Under the pieces are notes generated by a model that was not told the DNA's origin, did not search any database, and was given only the letters and a program-made list of their open reading frames with translations. From assembly GCA_023393375.1 (NCBI GenBank), contig JAEWLI010000218.1, positions 28,648-92,647 of the forward strand: a stretch of DNA of 64,000 bases. Direction: 5' to 3'. Shown here in pieces: positions 42,189 through 50,715 of the stretch. The translations under genes were made by a program, and so were the position numbers. This DNA comes from Bacteroidota bacterium. Its GTDB lineage: Bacteria > Bacteroidota > Bacteroidia > Cytophagales > Cyclobacteriaceae. Positions within the stretch are counted from its first letter, which is position 1; every line of letters starts with the position of its first letter.

Positions 42189-44465
42189 TTAAAATTGTGC
42201 GGTTAACGTGAAATAAAAATTTCTACCTGCACTCGGCAAATACCCAGGCTCATATACACCATCATAATCAGGATCTACAGGAGCACCAAAACTGTAATAC
42301 AACTTATCGAACAAATTATTGAGCTCAAAATTAAAAGTGAAATTTTCTAATTGATAAACCAACCTTGAGTTCATGATAAAATAAGATGGGACTATGAATT
42401 CAGCAGTATTCATCAAGTCAGTGTAATACTCATCCAAATATCTGCCATGAAGCTGTATATCAAGACCTTTCAAGGGTTTATACCCTAGCGTCATGTTCAT
42501 GTTCCACTGGGGTGTCAGTGCTGATTTCAATTTACCTGAAGTTTGCTCACTCAATTCAATTTTTTCTATTTCTGCTTCCATGTAAGTTACAATACCTGAA
42601 AAATAAAGCTTATCCAGATCAATGGTGAAATCGCTTTCTATACCTCTTCTATAACTTCTCTCCACATTTTGACGCAATGATGAACCAAAAGCAATCAAAG
42701 CTCCTGTAGGTGATAGTTCATTCCTGAAATCCATATAAAATAAATTTGCCTGTCCTTTTAGGATACCTTTATTAAACCTCAACCCTGCTTCAAAGTCATT
42801 AACAAATTCAGGTTTGACAATACTTTTATCCATCGTACGTCCTAATCTTTGTTTAGACAGGGTAAATCCACCAATAATATCCCTTTTGGTAGGTTCTCTC
42901 CCACTTCTTCCATATGACACATAAGCATTGGTATTCCTGTTGATGATATAACTTAACCCCACTTTTGGATTGATGAACGTCCAGTTGTGATTTATATCAC
43001 CATAGTTGGTGGTGTCCATATATTCATAATCAGGTGAGATGATCAACTCTTGTGTTCTCACCTGCACATCACCATAAATCAGCAGGTTATTTACTTTCAG
43101 TTCACCTTTTGCGAATGCGGCGATTTCATTTTTTCTTGATCTTTCATGGTAATAAGGATTGGCATAATCTGGGACCAGTTGCTCCATATTTTGTCTTCTG
43201 AAAGTGTAGGCGTGAATACCTGCATCAAAAGACAGTTTTGTGCTTGAGGTTATATGTGCATTGGTCATCAATCCATAATGATGGTTGGTCAAGGGATAAT
43301 TAATTTGGTAAAGCGTGCCGTTATCACGATAACCCCATGGAAAATCCCCTCCCGCATTACCATAATATGCCGAGCTGACCAAAGAAAATTTTTGGCTAAA
43401 ACTTCTGGAGTGTTGAAGTTGAACAAAGCTTTGCCCAAAATCTTCTACATCATTTTCATCCAAAATATTAACCCTCGGATTTTCTTTTATCATTTCAAGG
43501 GGTGCCATTTCATAGCCCAAGCCTGTTTTAGTTCGACCGGTAAAAGCGTTAAGTTTTATCAGGTCTTTTTCCAGGAACCAACCTCCGGATAGAAAAAACG
43601 AATATGCATTAGTACCTGTGTTGTCACGATAACCATCTGACCAAATCCTACTAAACCTGCCATAAAATGCCGAATTATTATCCAACATTCCAGTGGCATA
43701 TTCGATGCTTGTCCGGTAAGAATTATAAGAACCCGCTCCTAATTGTATTTCGGTACCGGCATCACGATCCTGCAAACTTGCAGACTCAAAATTTATGGAT
43801 CCCGCATAAGAAGATGTGCCATTGGTTGTAGTTCCTACACCACGCTGTATCTGAACAGATTCAATGCTGTTTCCAAAATCGGCAAAGTTGGAGAAATATA
43901 CTCCATGATCAATCATATCATTGAGGGGAATGCCGTTCAGCGTGATGTTGATTCTTTTTTGATCAATCCCTCTCAAGCGCATCTTTCCATAGTTGTTGTT
44001 ATATGTTCCAGATTCAGATTCTACTGTAATAGAAGGTGTTAATCTCTCTAAAAAAAACTGAGGATCTTCGCCATTAAACACTTGTCTGATCTCTTTTTTG
44101 GAGATTGTATTTTGTGTTACGGGAGTAGTTTCATCGGCCCGGACAGATCGGATGATTATTTCTTCCAGACGAATAGAAGGAGATAATGATACATCCAGTG
44201 ATCTGGATTCTTTCACAGTAAACACTTCTTTGGTGTAACCCACAAAGCTGAATTCAACGGTTTGGGGTTGTGTAAAATTTGCCTCCAGTAAATAATTCCC
44301 TTCACTATCAGTGATAGTACCCTTATTCATTTCGGGAATAAAAACATTTACCCCCGGGATCACATCCCCCGAACTGCCATCAGTTACTTTACCTGAAATA
44401 CGGTGTTGGGAGAAGACAAAGAAGCTTTGCATTAACAAAGCCAGCAACATAAAACTTTTTTTCAT
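42189..44465 (-). CDS. TonB-dependent receptor under TPP riboswitch control
   Basis: The 758 residues have a signal peptide (KKSFMLLALLMQSFFVFS), a carboxypeptidase-regulatory-like domain (about 20-100, RISGKVTDGSSGDVIPGVNV), a plug domain (LRGIDQKRINITLNGIPLND) and a 22-strand-type barrel ending in RNFYFTLTAQF with the terminal Phe. Such receptors import scarce substrates through the outer membrane with TonB energy. Two tandem TPP riboswitches in its leader point to thiamine or its phosphates as cargo. Other TPP-controlled TonB receptors in Bacteroidota are assigned the same way. A terminator-side tRNA-like gene converges on it. Confidence 0.92.
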   Translation of the reverse strand: MKKSFMLLALLMQSFFVFSQHRISGKVTDGSSGDVIPGVNVFIPEMNKGTITDSEGNYLLEANFTQPQTVEFSFVGYTKEVFTVKESRSLDVSLSPSIRLEEIIIRSVRADETTPVTQNTISKKEIRQVFNGEDPQFFLERLTPSITVESESGTYNNNYGKMRLRGIDQKRINITLNGIPLNDMIDHGVYFSNFADFGNSIESVQIQRGVGTTTNGTSSYAGSINFESASLQDRDAGTEIQLGAGSYNSYRTSIEYATGMLDNNSAFYGRFSRIWSDGYRDNTGTNAYSFFLSGGWFLEKDLIKLNAFTGRTKTGLGYEMAPLEMIKENPRVNILDENDVEDFGQSFVQLQHSRSFSQKFSLVSSAYYGNAGGDFPWGYRDNGTLYQINYPLTNHHYGLMTNAHITSSTKLSFDAGIHAYTFRRQNMEQLVPDYANPYYHERSRKNEIAAFAKGELKVNNLLIYGDVQVRTQELIISPDYEYMDTTNYGDINHNWTFINPKVGLSYIINRNTNAYVSYGRSGREPTKRDIIGGFTLSKQRLGRTMDKSIVKPEFVNDFEAGLRFNKGILKGQANLFYMDFRNELSPTGALIAFGSSLRQNVERSYRRGIESDFTIDLDKLYFSGIVTYMEAEIEKIELSEQTSGKLKSALTPQWNMNMTLGYKPLKGLDIQLHGRYLDEYYTDLMNTAEFIVPSYFIMNSRLVYQLENFTFNFELNNLFDKLYYSFGAPVDPDYDGVYEPGYLPSAGRNFYFTLTAQF

Positions 44466-44524
44466 TTTGTTTTAAAAAATTTTGGTTAAACATATGGACG
44501 CAGGGGAGCGCCACATCTTGTTTT

Positions 44525-44607
44525 ACCATACCAGGTTTCCTACGCCGGCATTACCCGGATCAGGTTGTATGGGTATGATCTCAGCCTATTTAAGGCACCC
44601 CTATGAT
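44525..44607 (-). promoter_or_regulatory. TPP riboswitch A (proximal to the receptor gene)
   Basis: On the minus strand the conserved THI-box parts occur in order: GGGGTGCC, GGCTGAGATCATACCC, ACCTGATCCGGGTAATGCC, GGCGTAGG. P1 may be ATCATA/TATGGT at the ends. The stretch between this element and the gene contains GGCGCTCCCC, which is complementary to the GGGG...GCC boxes and may serve in the expression switch. Bound TPP should lower expression of the receptor. Confidence 0.92.
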
Positions 44608-44649
44608 ATTCAGGAAAGCTTGAAAAAGAGAAATGAATTGCCTTTACAT

Positions 44650-44721
44650 CTTCCTACGCCGGTATTATCCGGATCAGGTTATAAGGGTACAATCTCAGCC
44701 CATTTCAAGGCGCCCCTGAAG
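44650..44721 (-). promoter_or_regulatory. TPP riboswitch B (distal, 5'-most)
   Basis: On the minus strand: P1 CTTC/GAAG at the ends, then GGGGCGCC, GGCTGAGATTGTACCC, ACCTGATCCGGATAATACC, GGCGTAGG. It is a complete THI element 42 bases upstream of riboswitch A, so the receptor mRNA carries two aptamers in a row. It begins directly at the predicted transcription start. Confidence 0.92.
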
Positions 44722-44728
44722 TTGGGTG

Positions 44729-44759
44729 CAAAGATACTAAAATGTACCTGATATTGAAA
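44729..44759 (-). promoter_or_regulatory. Promoter of the riboswitch-receptor transcript
   Basis: On the minus strand TTTC (44756-44759, one mismatch), 19 bases, TATCTTTG (44729-44736, exact). The start of transcription at about 44722 coincides with the first base of riboswitch B. The receptor is thus transcribed apart from the upstream pnuC-kinase pair. Confidence 0.55.
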
Positions 44760-44790
44760 TGGATAAAGATAATTTGATTAAGAAAGGTTG

Positions 44791-45303
44791 TTATTTTAAG
44801 GCTTTTAGGGCGGCTATTGCTAAATCCAACCTTTCCTGATAGTCTCCTTTAATTATGGTATATGAACAACCCAATTGGTCTAATTCAAATTTATATTTAT
44901 CAAATAAAAATTCTCGCATATCAGGATGTTCCCGATAAGGATCAAATTCCCATGGTAAGTCGATGCTGGTTAGAAGGTGGTGATAGTAATGGCGGTTTTT
45001 TATTTGATTAATAATCCATGGGTGACAATGGCCGTATTTAACCTCACTCCAGATTTTAACTACCAGCAGGTTAGTATCGCATATCAAAAAATCATGGGCT
45101 GTTTTTGCATGATCATCTTCTAACTTTAATTGGCCTTTAGCTATCTCCAACAGATCATTCTCCTCATATGGCCGGTCAATTTGATCCAGATATTGCCGGG
45201 CGTATTCGGGCACCCAAGCGGTTTTAAAATAGGTAGCCAGTTTTTCGGACAAAACACTTTTGCCTGTAGATTCGGGGCCAACAATTGCTATTCTTTTAAG
45301 CAT
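44791..45303 (-). CDS. NadR-like P-loop kinase (AAA_28 type)
   Basis: I place the start at 45303; an ATG at 45351 would lie deep in pnuC. The 170 residues have the P-loop GPESTGKS (9-16), as in the ribosylnicotinamide kinase half of NadR. Further segments are AWVPEYARQYLD, FLICDTNLLVVKIWSE, and DLPWEFDPYREHPDMREFLF. NadR's kinase domain phosphorylates nicotinamide riboside to NMN, trapping it inside after PnuC import. The gene overlaps pnuC by 8 bases, which supports this pairing. A thiamine kinase role is also possible because of the TPP-controlled neighbour. It lacks NadR's adenylyltransferase and DNA-binding parts. Confidence 0.82.
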   Translation of the reverse strand: MLKRIAIVGPESTGKSVLSEKLATYFKTAWVPEYARQYLDQIDRPYEENDLLEIAKGQLKLEDDHAKTAHDFLICDTNLLVVKIWSEVKYGHCHPWIINQIKNRHYYHHLLTSIDLPWEFDPYREHPDMREFLFDKYKFELDQLGCSYTIIKGDYQERLDLAIAALKALK

Positions 45304-45910
45304 TTGATTCCAGATAGTGTTTTCGCCAATGAAAATATCCGAAAATGGCAATGATGGTATAAAGCAAAAATAAAGCTGATGTTAGATACAACCCCCTATA
45401 ACTATATAGGAAAATAGATGCTGCATCTATTACTACCCAATAAATCCAGTTTTCTAGTACTTTTTTGGTCACCATGTAAGTAGTGGCCAGTGCAAATACA
45501 GTTGTAAAAGCATCAAGAAAAGGAACAGCTGCGGTAGTATATATCTGAAGCAGATATCCAACTATTCCGGTGACGAAAGCAGAGCTTATAATTATCCATA
45601 AATGGTATTTGAGAGGCCAGACAATCACAGGACGTTTATTATCATCGCCTTTTTTTCGGTTCCATTGATACCAGCCATAAAAAGCCATCCATAGATAAAA
45701 TACCTGTAATACTGTTTCTGCAAATAATTCTGCTCGAATGCATATGTATATATATAAAGAAACGCTGATAATAGCTGCCAGCCAACACCAGATCGATTCT
45801 CTAGCGGCAAAATATATATAGGCTAGCGCAAATAACACCGCTATACCTTCGACCCATGTCATTTGTTGCACAGCCAGTAATATCGATTCCTTTATAGTTT
45901 CCCAGGTCAT
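45296..45910 (-). CDS. pnuC: PnuC-family vitamin transporter (nicotinamide riboside or thiamine)
   Basis: The start at 45910 is fixed by the promoter (transcription starts near 45923), which excludes the longer frame from 45988. The 204 residues have about seven membrane helices with PnuC family signatures: YLWMAFYGWYQWN, FLDAFTTVFALATTYMVTKK and LENWIYWVVIDAASIFLY. PnuC takes up nicotinamide riboside by facilitated diffusion; close relatives called PnuT carry thiamine. The overlapping kinase gene favours nicotinamide riboside, while the nearby TPP-regulated receptor favours thiamine. The sequence alone does not decide. Confidence 0.85.
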   Translation of the reverse strand: MTWETIKESILLAVQQMTWVEGIAVLFALAYIYFAARESIWCWLAAIISVSLYIYICIRAELFAETVLQVFYLWMAFYGWYQWNRKKGDDNKRPVIVWPLKYHLWIIISSAFVTGIVGYLLQIYTTAAVPFLDAFTTVFALATTYMVTKKVLENWIYWVVIDAASIFLYSYRGLYLTSALFLLYTIIAIFGYFHWRKHYLESNA

Positions 45911-45929
45911 TCTATTTAATAAAAGTGTG

Positions 45930-45960
45930 CAAAAATAGTTATATAAAGATGACCCGCAAA
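45930..45960 (-). promoter_or_regulatory. Promoter of the pnuC-kinase operon
   Basis: On the minus strand TTTG (45957-45960), 19 bases, TATTTTTG (45930-45937): an exact match to the Bacteroides consensus. The leader would be about 14 bases, too short for any riboswitch, so this operon is not under TPP control at the RNA level. Confidence 0.65.
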
Positions 45961-46048
45961 ACCAGGGAAAGCATATGGCAAAAAACACTCTTAAGGGGGT
46001 ATAATAATATTATTTTGAAATGATAATAATAATCAAAACAATATAGCT

Positions 46049-46056
46049 TAATTTTG
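46049..46056 (+). promoter_or_regulatory. Possible -7 box of guaB
   Basis: TAATTTTG matches TAnnTTTG, 32 bases before the start codon. No TTTG stands at 19-21 bases upstream. Confidence 0.35.
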
Positions 46057-46088
46057 TCCGGCAAATAAGAACACTTAAATTATTTGCT

Positions 46089-47564
46089 ATGTCATTTGAC
46101 AATTATCAACCAATTCCCGAAGCACTGACCTATGATGATGTGCTTTTATTACCGGCTTATTCAGAAGTACTTCCCCGGGAAACAGATACATCCACTTATT
46201 TAACTAGAAATATCAAGCTGTATATACCACTGGTATCTGCTGCTATGGACACGGTTACAGAGGTAAATCTGGCAATTTCCATGGCATTGGAAGGCGGTTT
46301 GGGCTTTATTCATAAAAATATGTCCAAAGAAAAGCAGGCCGAACAGGTAAGGAAAGTAAAACGCTCACAAAGTGGCATGATACTGGACCCCATCACCCTG
46401 CATATAGATTCTAAAGCCGGTGATGCTGTAAACATTATGCGTGAGTTCAAAATTGGCGGTATTCCGGTAATCAATGGAGAAGGCCGGCTCATCGGTATCA
46501 TCACCAATCGTGACCTTCGATTTCAAAAAGACCTTTCTATTCCGGTAGATCAAATCATGACCAAGGAAAATTTAATTACTGCCGATATAGGGATCACACT
46601 ATTAGAAGCTGAGAAAATCCTTCAACTCCACAAGATAGAAAAACTTCCTATTATTGATAAAAATGGTATTTTAAGCGGTCTGATCACCTATAAAGATATT
46701 TTGAAAAATAAAGATAGGCCCAATGCCTGCAAAGATGAATTTGGTCGTTTGAGAGTGGGAGCAGCTGTAGGTGTAACTCATGATATCATTGAAAGAATTG
46801 AAGCTCTGAAAAATGCCGGGGTAGATGTGATCAGTATTGATACAGCACATGGTCATTCCCGGGGTGTAATACAAGCTACCAAAACGGTTAAAAATAAATA
46901 TCCCGACCTTGAACTGGTAGTTGGGAATATTGCTACAGGTGCTGCAGCCAAAGCTTTGGTAGATGCAGGTGCCGATGCTGTTAAAGTAGGTGTAGGCCCG
47001 GGCAGTATCTGTACTACAAGAGTGATTGCGGGGGTAGGTGTACCTCAGCTTTCAGCTGTTATAGAATGCAACAAAGCCATTAAGGGTTCAGGAGTGCCTA
47101 TAATTGCCGATGGTGGTGTACGGTTTTCCGGCGATGTAGTAAAAGCATTAGCTGGAGGTGGTAATAGTGTTATGATAGGGTCCTTGTTGGCCGGAACGGA
47201 AGAAGCTCCAGGCGAAATGATCATATTTGAAGGCAGAAAGTTCAAATCATACCGTGGCATGGGTTCAATTGAAGCCATGGAAGGTGGATCGAAAGACAGG
47301 TATTTTCAGGATGTGGAAGATGATGTCAAAAAACTGGTGCCCGAGGGTATTTCAGGCAGAGTACCTTATAAAGGCATGGTCTCTGAGGTGTTATATCAGC
47401 TAATAGGAGGATTGAAGGCAGGAATGGGTTATTGCGGAGCAAAGGATATTGAAGCATTACAAAATGCCAAATTTGTAAAAATAACTGGTGCTGGTGTTCG
47501 GGAAAGTCATCCACATGATATCCAGATCACCCGTGAAGCTCCGAATTATAGTTACAAATCATAA
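46089..47564 (+). CDS. guaB: Inosine-5'-monophosphate dehydrogenase
   Basis: GuaB oxidises IMP to XMP with NAD, the rate-limiting step of GMP synthesis. The 491 residues have the TIM barrel interrupted by two CBS domains (about 95-210, with IGGIPVINGEGRLIGIITNR and KLPIIDKNGILSGLIT). The catalytic Cys is C308 in GVGPGSICTTR. The flap and substrate region include SYRGMGSIEAM. Length and layout are standard. It is followed after 200 bases by a SpoIIE-type phosphatase gene with its own start region. Confidence 0.97.
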   Translation: MSFDNYQPIPEALTYDDVLLLPAYSEVLPRETDTSTYLTRNIKLYIPLVSAAMDTVTEVNLAISMALEGGLGFIHKNMSKEKQAEQVRKVKRSQSGMILDPITLHIDSKAGDAVNIMREFKIGGIPVINGEGRLIGIITNRDLRFQKDLSIPVDQIMTKENLITADIGITLLEAEKILQLHKIEKLPIIDKNGILSGLITYKDILKNKDRPNACKDEFGRLRVGAAVGVTHDIIERIEALKNAGVDVISIDTAHGHSRGVIQATKTVKNKYPDLELVVGNIATGAAAKALVDAGADAVKVGVGPGSICTTRVIAGVGVPQLSAVIECNKAIKGSGVPIIADGGVRFSGDVVKALAGGGNSVMIGSLLAGTEEAPGEMIIFEGRKFKSYRGMGSIEAMEGGSKDRYFQDVEDDVKKLVPEGISGRVPYKGMVSEVLYQLIGGLKAGMGYCGAKDIEALQNAKFVKITGAGVRESHPHDIQITREAPNYSYKS

Positions 47565-47765
47565 ATGTGATTTTGAAGATTAGGTGTTGTACAACGGAAA
47601 AGGGTTCATTAAACTTTCCATTTGTACAACAGCATTATACATAAACAGAAATTTCCAAACATTTCGATCGGTAAAAATTAGTATTAGCTAACTTTAATGC
47701 TGCTTTTTTTTAATTATCGAAATTAGTCCCTTATATTTATAAGCACAATAAATATCAGTTGATTC

Positions 47766-49820
47766 ATGTTGTCCAGAAAAGGTATTGTACGTCTCAGTAT
47801 CGTATTCGGCATTCTGTGCTGGCTGGTATTACTTGTCTCTGACCTTATTATTATTTTCAGTGAAATAAACAATTCTCCCTCGGGTATACCAGAGGTACTG
47901 CCCCGATTATTGTTAATTGCTTTATTTGTCAGTGGTTTTCTGGTGTTTAAATATGCCCTTACGGATACTGAAAGCATCGATATTCTTGATCTTTTATGGA
48001 GGGTTTTTGTTACCGGATTGATAGCCACCATCATATCCCTTCTCTTCAGATTTTTTATGTTTCGTTTCGGCAATTCACCACTGGTACAAAATCCGTTGAT
48101 CATCCATTTTATTTATCATATCAATATAGGGTTAGTAATTCTACTTCTTACCTCTACGCTTGTGGTATGGAAAAAACTAATTCTTTATCAAAAGACAAAA
48201 AATCTGATCCGGTTATGGCAGGTATTTCAATATGCCCTTTTAATAAGCCTTTTTTTTGTATTCCTGGAACTAGAGTTTTTTGATGTTTATTTTTTTACCG
48301 TTTACTTCATTCTCATGTCGATGGGAATAGTATTATCAGTAAATCTGAAATGGGTAGCTTATCTTGATTTTAAACAAAAATGGAAAAGTATTTTGCTTAT
48401 TCTGTTAAGCTTGTTATATCTATGGTACTTCTTCGATCATTTAGCCGAATTCCCTCATGTAGTTGCTCCTGAAGTGGATTTAATATATAATGTAGCATCA
48501 TTGGCCTTGTTTTCTTTCATTTTTATTTATGCAGTGTTTTCCTTATTGGTTTTGCTGTTTAACCTTCCCACGTCATCAGTATTTGAAAAGAAATTGGAGG
48601 AGGTATTGAATTTTCAAAGACTGAGCCAATCACCACAAACAGGACAAAATGAAGAACAGGTTTATCAAATCCTATTGGAAAGTTCAGTAAGTGCTGTAGT
48701 AGCCAGTGCGGCATGGCTGGAGATAATCAGTGAGAACCAGAACGAACCAAAAGTAATACCTTATAAAATAAATCTTCAAAAGATTCATGTGCTACGAGAA
48801 TCAACCAATATGGCCAAAAATAAAACCATTGTGGTAAAAGAGCCGGACAAAACATTGCGGATAGCCAAACGCTTAACTGCCTTAAATGATGAAGATTTTA
48901 AATCAATGCTCATATTCCCGGTAGTGGTACAGAATATACAAATTGGGTCATTGTATCTTCTAAAAGATGTGGCTGACGCATTTAATAAGGAAATGGTGGA
49001 GATTATAAAATCTTTCGTAAACCAGGCAAGCATTACTATTGAAAATTTTCGTTTGTTATCACAGGCTATTGTGAATGAAAGGTATAAGGAAGAACTGAAG
49101 ATTGCAAAAAGAGTACAAAATAGTCTGTTGCCAGATTCATTGGAAGTGGATGATCAATTTGATATCTCTGCTTTTTCTCGCGCTGCTGACGAAGTAGGGG
49201 GAGATTATTATGATGTATTTAAAATTGCAGATCAAAAATTCGCGCTTATCATCGGTGACGTTTCAGGGAAAGGCACTTCAGCGGCTTTCCACATGTCACA
49301 AATGAAAGGAGTTTTCCACAGTCTCGTCCAGTTGGGACTATCCCCAAAGGAATTTATAGTCCATGCCAATAGTGCATTAAGCAGGTGTCTGGAGAAAAGC
49401 TCATTTATCACGGTTTCTTATTTTATAATAGATACCAATGAAAAAACCATTGAATTTGCAAGGGCTGGCCATTGCCCTACCCTGTTTTACCAGAAGAGAA
49501 AAGGTACAGCTTCTTTCTTTAAGACTAAAGGGCTTGGCTTGGGTATTTTAAGAAACAACAATTTTGCAAAATATATCGAAGTTGACAGGATAAATTATGA
49601 CACAGATGATATCATTTTTCTTTATACCGATGGTATAACAGAAGCTAAAAATATTCATAATGAACTTTTTGGTTATGACAGATTGGTAGATTTCATTACC
49701 AGAAACAGCGACAAATCCCCTTCCTGTATTCAGGAAGAGTTGTTAAATGATGTGTATAATTTTTGCGATAAACAGGCTCCGGAAGACGATTTTACTACCA
49801 TGATAATCAAGTTTAAATAG
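47766..49820 (+). CDS. Membrane SpoIIE-type PP2C phosphatase with GAF domain (RsbU-like)
   Basis: The 684 residues have about seven membrane helices in the first 270, a GAF-like domain (about 295-430, KTIVVKEPDKTLRIAKRLTA) and a C-terminal PP2C/SpoIIE phosphatase domain. The metal-binding motifs are intact: AADEVGGDYYDVF (about 472-484), IIGDVSGKG, YTDGITEA and EDDFTTMI. Such enzymes dephosphorylate a STAS anti-anti-sigma protein, and a candidate substrate is encoded by the next gene 36 bases downstream. The membrane and GAF parts would sense the signal. It heads a three-gene partner-switching operon. Confidence 0.9.
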   Translation: MLSRKGIVRLSIVFGILCWLVLLVSDLIIIFSEINNSPSGIPEVLPRLLLIALFVSGFLVFKYALTDTESIDILDLLWRVFVTGLIATIISLLFRFFMFRFGNSPLVQNPLIIHFIYHINIGLVILLLTSTLVVWKKLILYQKTKNLIRLWQVFQYALLISLFFVFLELEFFDVYFFTVYFILMSMGIVLSVNLKWVAYLDFKQKWKSILLILLSLLYLWYFFDHLAEFPHVVAPEVDLIYNVASLALFSFIFIYAVFSLLVLLFNLPTSSVFEKKLEEVLNFQRLSQSPQTGQNEEQVYQILLESSVSAVVASAAWLEIISENQNEPKVIPYKINLQKIHVLRESTNMAKNKTIVVKEPDKTLRIAKRLTALNDEDFKSMLIFPVVVQNIQIGSLYLLKDVADAFNKEMVEIIKSFVNQASITIENFRLLSQAIVNERYKEELKIAKRVQNSLLPDSLEVDDQFDISAFSRAADEVGGDYYDVFKIADQKFALIIGDVSGKGTSAAFHMSQMKGVFHSLVQLGLSPKEFIVHANSALSRCLEKSSFITVSYFIIDTNEKTIEFARAGHCPTLFYQKRKGTASFFKTKGLGLGILRNNNFAKYIEVDRINYDTDDIIFLYTDGITEAKNIHNELFGYDRLVDFITRNSDKSPSCIQEELLNDVYNFCDKQAPEDDFTTMIIKFK

Positions 49821-49856
49821 AGAATAACCTATGTCAGGGATTTACGTATTATAGGT

Positions 49857-50201
49857 ATGGTCGAAATTAAAACAGAAGTAGGGGAAAGTGTGTACAAACT
49901 GATGGTAAGTGGCGAGGCCGATGCCAGTTCCTCCATACATCTGGATAATGCCATCAATGAAGCAGTCAAAAGCCGGGCGGATAAAATACTGGTAGATTGC
50001 AGTGAGTTGAACTACATATCATCTGCCGGCCTGGGTGTTTTTATGTCTTATATTGAAGAAATGAACGCAGAAAACATTTCGATGGTCATATATGGGTTAA
50101 ACGACAAAGTCAAAAATGTTTTTCAGATTTTGGGGTTAGATCAGTTATTAAAAATTGTGGATAATCACGAACAAGCAAAGGCAACCATTCATGAAATATA
50201 G
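49857..50201 (+). CDS. STAS-domain anti-sigma factor antagonist (RsbV-like)
   Basis: The 114 residues form one STAS domain with the phosphorylation site in CSELNYISSAGLGVFMSY (S55 or S56). In partner switching the unphosphorylated form binds the anti-sigma kinase and releases its target; the phosphatase encoded upstream would remove the phosphate and the kinase encoded downstream would add it. It overlaps the next gene by 11 bases. The motif fits a regulated antagonist. Confidence 0.92.
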   Translation: MVEIKTEVGESVYKLMVSGEADASSSIHLDNAINEAVKSRADKILVDCSELNYISSAGLGVFMSYIEEMNAENISMVIYGLNDKVKNVFQILGLDQLLKIVDNHEQAKATIHEI

Positions 50202-50610
50202 GTTTGAAGCAAATTGTAGTAAAGATCAATTGAAAGAGATCAGGATGTTTGTAAATCAGGTTTTGGGTAGCTATTACCTAACAGAGCTTGAAATCAATGC
50301 AATGGCCCTCGCAGTAGAAGAAGTCTGTGCAAATCTGATGATCCACTCCCACAATTGTAACCCTAAGGAAAAAATTGAGCTTTTTATTGATGTACAGAAG
50401 GATAAGGGCTTCACATTTAAGATCATGGATAAGGGCATCGGTTTCGACTTTAAAAACTATAAAGAGCCATCTCTCCAGGAAATAATTAAACAGAAAAAGA
50501 AAGGGGGGCTGGGTTTGATGCTTGTAAAACGGATTATGGACAGTGTCGAATTTACCCAGGGAAACAACCAAAACATTTACATGCTCTTCAAGAAATGCTC
50601 CATTACCTGA
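50191..50610 (+). CDS. HATPase anti-sigma regulatory serine kinase (RsbW-like)
   Basis: I choose the ATG at 50191 rather than 50155 because the first part of the longer frame lies inside the STAS gene and lacks family character. The 139 residues show the GHKL fold: N box (AVEEVCANLMIHSH), G1 (MDKGIGFDF) and G2 (GGLGLMLVKRIM). RsbW/SpoIIAB-type kinases bind a partner (often a sigma factor) and phosphorylate the STAS antagonist. No sigma factor gene is in this operon, so the final target is unknown and may not be a sigma factor. Confidence 0.9.
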   Translation: MKYRFEANCSKDQLKEIRMFVNQVLGSYYLTELEINAMALAVEEVCANLMIHSHNCNPKEKIELFIDVQKDKGFTFKIMDKGIGFDFKNYKEPSLQEIIKQKKKGGLGLMLVKRIMDSVEFTQGNNQNIYMLFKKCSIT

Positions 50611-50715
50611 CAATCCCTTAAATTCACCCTCCTCAAACTTTTCATCTTCCACAAAATATGTTCTCTAATAAAAATTCGTTAATCTTGTAATGTTCTACCA
50701 GGATATAACAAATCA

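Noticed and set aside
44482..44751. Open frame of 89 codons on the plus strand
   Set aside because: It is the reverse strand of the two TPP riboswitches, whose conserved boxes explain the repeat-like peptide.
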